Assembly: GCA_021828935.1 (NCBI GenBank)
Contig: JAJZCU010000119.1
Span: 1 to 6,664 of the forward strand
Source: Planctomycetota bacterium
GTDB taxonomy: Bacteria > Planctomycetota > Phycisphaerae > WQYP01
DNA length: 6,664 nt
Direction of reading: 5' to 3'
In this document: one piece after another, positions 6,204-6,664 of the stretch
Position numbering within the stretch: position 1 is the stretch's first letter
Layout of the letters: every line of letters starts with the position of its first letter
Notes under the pieces: model-generated
The model's database searches: none
Told to the model about the DNA's origin: nothing
The model's input: the letters and a program-made list of their open reading frames with translations, nothing else
Made by a program: the position numbers and the translations under genes

Positions 6204-6219
6204 GGGTCTGGAAAGACCC
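6204..6219 (+). other. Six-bp stem-loop with GGAA loop
   Basis: GGGTCT (6204-6209) pairs perfectly with AGACCC (6214-6219) around GGAA, a GNRA-type tetraloop if read on the plus strand. On the minus strand, where the flanking genes are read, the loop is TTCC. A perfect GTCCAT/ATGGAC dyad follows at 6231-6244. Confidence 0.5.
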
Positions 6220-6316
6220 AGCAATAGTATGTCCATCCATGGACCAGCCTGCAGCAAGGTGTTTAACGTCAGTCACGGTACAACGATAGCCCGCATGGCC
6301 GCAAGGGTGCGATGAT

Positions 6317-6333
6317 GGCGGGCCCTGCCCGCC
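6317..6333. other. Seven-bp GC stem-loop
   Basis: GGCGGGC (6317-6323) pairs with GCCCGCC (6327-6333) across a 3-nt loop. There is no T-run on either side, so it is not a standard terminator. It may be one arm of a dispersed intergenic repeat. Confidence 0.55.
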
Positions 6334-6470
6334 GTACCCGTATTGCGCCACGCCCTGCATTAACAACGGATGTACCGCGAATTTCGTTCAAAAAAAATGC
6401 GCAAACACAGGGTAAGTGTAGGGATGGGCGCCGTCGCCCAGCATCGTGGTTGCTACGGCGACGCGAACGC

Positions 6471-6506
6471 CGCCCACGCGCATCACGGCGCCGAGGCGCG
6501 TGGGCG
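6471..6506. terminator. Strong 11-bp stem-loop downstream of the right-edge gene
   Basis: CGCCCACGCGC (6471-6481) is the perfect inverse of GCGCGTGGGCG (6496-6506), with a 14-nt loop. On the minus strand it begins 57 nt after the stop of the right-edge gene, a position suited to a transcript 3' end. No T-run follows, so termination is an inference. It could equally be an RNA-stabilising stem. Confidence 0.4.
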
Positions 6507-6563
6507 CAGCGGATCAACGCCTTTCGCCGTGGCCGCGGTTATAACGACCGCAGTTCCGCCGGT

Positions 6564-6664
6564 TCACGCGCTTTCCTTGATCGGAATGGGCTTGCGGTCA
6601 AACAACGCCGCCTCGCCACGCACGATTTCTTCGGTAATCACATACTTGCCGCGCTCCCGCATCA
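6564..6664 (-). CDS. C-terminal end of an unidentified protein
   Basis: An open frame enters from the window edge and ends at TGA (6564-6566). The 32 readable residues include GKYVITEEIVRGEAALFDRK and end PIPIKESA. The balanced charged and hydrophobic composition, third-position GC preference and clean stop suggest genuine coding sequence. An ATG lies at 6660-6662, but a 32-residue protein is unlikely, and the preceding partial codon (NTG) is open, so I read it as the tail of a longer gene. I do not recognise the family. Translation continues on the minus strand toward higher coordinates outside the window. Confidence 0.65.
   Translation of the reverse strand, partial: MRERGKYVITEEIVRGEAALFDRKPIPIKESA

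Larger units (their letters stand above)
6103..6563. other. Spacer of about 460 bp rich in hairpins, no supported gene
   Basis: Separates the C-terminal gene fragment at the right edge from the membrane-protein gene. Open frames here (6076-6366 and 6269-6517, minus) have no good ribosome site, are Arg/Gly/Pro-rich and resemble no protein I know. It holds a 13-bp tandem repeat, several stem-loops, a T8 run on the minus strand around 6390-6397 and a T7 run at 6124-6130 with a weak dyad GCCGG/CCGGC (6118-6122, 6132-6136). I see no convincing -35/-10 pair for the membrane-protein gene and no riboswitch class I recognise. Confidence 0.6.

Noticed and set aside
6204..6300. Riboswitch in the leader of the membrane-protein gene
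   Set aside because: No conserved core of a known class is recognisable, and the GNRA-type loop is on the plus strand while the gene is on the minus strand.
6076..6366. 96-codon minus-strand open frame upstream of the membrane-protein gene
   Set aside because: Overlaps the start of that gene in another frame, crosses the tandem repeat and hairpins, and shows no known motif or ribosome site.

Overview
The window comes from a GC-rich bacterial chromosome. Every confidently called gene lies on the minus strand. A DUF6785-type membrane protein and intergenic repeats of the 'TRMNAD' and 'HRGHRE' type (named from the peptides they spell by chance) point to the PVC group, Planctomycetota or Verrucomicrobiota. 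This is an inference from family recall, not a database result.

Layout in minus-strand gene order, right to left. Positions 6564-6664 hold the C-terminal end of an unidentified protein. Positions 6092-6563 are a non-coding, hairpin-rich spacer with a 13-bp tandem repeat. Positions 4052-6091 encode a ~15-helix inner-membrane protein (DUF6785/DUF6784 type, possibly related to oligopeptide transporters), with a GTG start and a clear GAGGA ribosome site. Positions 3110-4051 are a 942-bp gene-free island of degenerate, mostly inverted repeats. Positions 416-3109 encode complete MutS, the mismatch-recognition ATPase. Its near-consensus -10 box lies so close to the ATG that the mRNA may be leaderless. 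Positions 1-228 encode the N-terminal three quarters of thioredoxin (active site WCAPC), with its own sigma70-type promoter in the 187-bp gap after mutS.

The genes form no obvious operon. mutS and trxA are housekeeping genes with separate promoters, and the membrane protein stands alone.

The most interesting part is the island at 3232-3970. It contains nested inverted repeats: an outer 43-bp pair at about 86% identity and an inner CACAGAG-type pair. Inside and next to the inner pair lie two short peptide-coding remnants that resemble the start and the middle of GxxExxY (PDDEXK_3) proteins. A second hairpin repeat of the outer-arm type follows. I infer a decayed repeat-plus-nuclease cassette. 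The family assignment rests on short motifs and is tentative.
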